DNA of 64,000 bases from JANQRX01 sp963663975 (GTDB taxonomy: Bacteria > Pseudomonadota > Alphaproteobacteria > Rhizobiales > Kaistiaceae). Both the position numbers and the translations under genes were made by a program. Position 1 is the first letter of the stretch; every line of letters starts with the position of its first letter. Of the stretch, positions 63,893 through 64,000 are shown piece after piece. Under the pieces are notes generated by a model. That model was not told where the DNA came from. It made no database searches and worked only from the letters and a program-made list of their open reading frames with translations. The DNA lies in NCBI GenBank assembly GCA_963663975.2, contig CAXXRA010000015.1, positions 1,550,001 to 1,614,000 on the forward strand. Reading direction: 5' to 3'.

Positions 63893-64000
63893 CCCTCTCG
63901 ACCTTTCGGCGTGAGCCGGGCATTCTGGTGAACGTCCGTTCGGTCCTCCGGAGAATCACTGGCGTTGGCCGACATCAGCTTCTCTCGACAGGATCGAATG
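63893..64000 (-). mobile_element. truncated end of a second IS481-family element
   Basis: 108 bp to the window edge match the transposase 5' end region of the IS at 48166-49212 (about 49086-49193) at roughly 95%. The start codon position reads ACG instead of ATG, and only about 14 codons of the gene remain before the inverted repeat, so it is dead. The IS tip would lie outside the window. Confidence 0.85.

Overview
The window looks like the chromosome of a GC-rich alphaproteobacterium. The clues are a zapE-mdh-sucC-sucD-sucA order next to the sdh genes, several families typical of this class (DUF2794, an Inh-type outer-membrane lipoprotein, IalB, ThpR, MtaB), bS16 with a long acidic tail, and c-type cytochrome maturation genes. 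I cannot name genus or species from sequence alone.

Layout. 1-13.6 kb, minus strand: a TCA-cycle block read sdhC-sdhD-sdhA-(DUF3052)-sdhB-lipoprotein-zapE-mdh-sucC-sucD-sucA, with sucA running off the left edge. sdhB is broken by a 158-bp insertion that contains a scrap of an IS481-type transposase. 13.7-25.2 kb: RidA, leuB, asd, pyridoxal kinase, a CitE-like CoA lyase, leuD, a purine-nucleoside phosphorylase, a phage-terminase remnant, a zincin protease whose metal-binding motif is duplicated in tandem, and leuC. 25.5-29.7 kb, minus: ffh-rpsP-rimM-trmD-rplS. 30-42.6 kb: a visibly AT-richer accessory island between ffh and dapF, flanked by two tRNA-Met-like 3' fragments. 42.7-50.6 kb: dapF (frameshifted), mtaB, ftsY, yciB, then the ccmABCDG cluster, split by an intact IS481-family element. 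50.7-64 kb: acnA, DUF1223, htpG, DUF2794, BI-1, ThpR, PCD, YkvA, IalB, an IS5-family element, rlmN and a truncated IS481 end.

The island carries a formylglycine sulfatase, a mandelate-racemase-type enolase-superfamily enzyme, a beta-hydroxyacid dehydrogenase, two GntR/FCD regulators and a complete NitT/TauT-type ABC importer (ATPase, binding protein, two permeases). I infer a locus for uptake, desulfation and oxidation of a small sulfated organic acid or sugar acid. The binding-protein gene (35-bp tandem duplication in the signal-peptide region) and one regulator (shift in a CG run) are out of frame in this sequence.

The most striking structural signal is a dispersed family of MITE-like elements (11 copies or parts, 40-274 bp). 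They have inverted ends of the type TAGAGC..TTTCGACCAACTCTG, sit at TA dinucleotides in intergenic gaps, and often supply the stop codon of the neighbouring gene. They cluster inside the TCA operon, and two of them have been hit by insertion sequences (IS481 and IS5 types).
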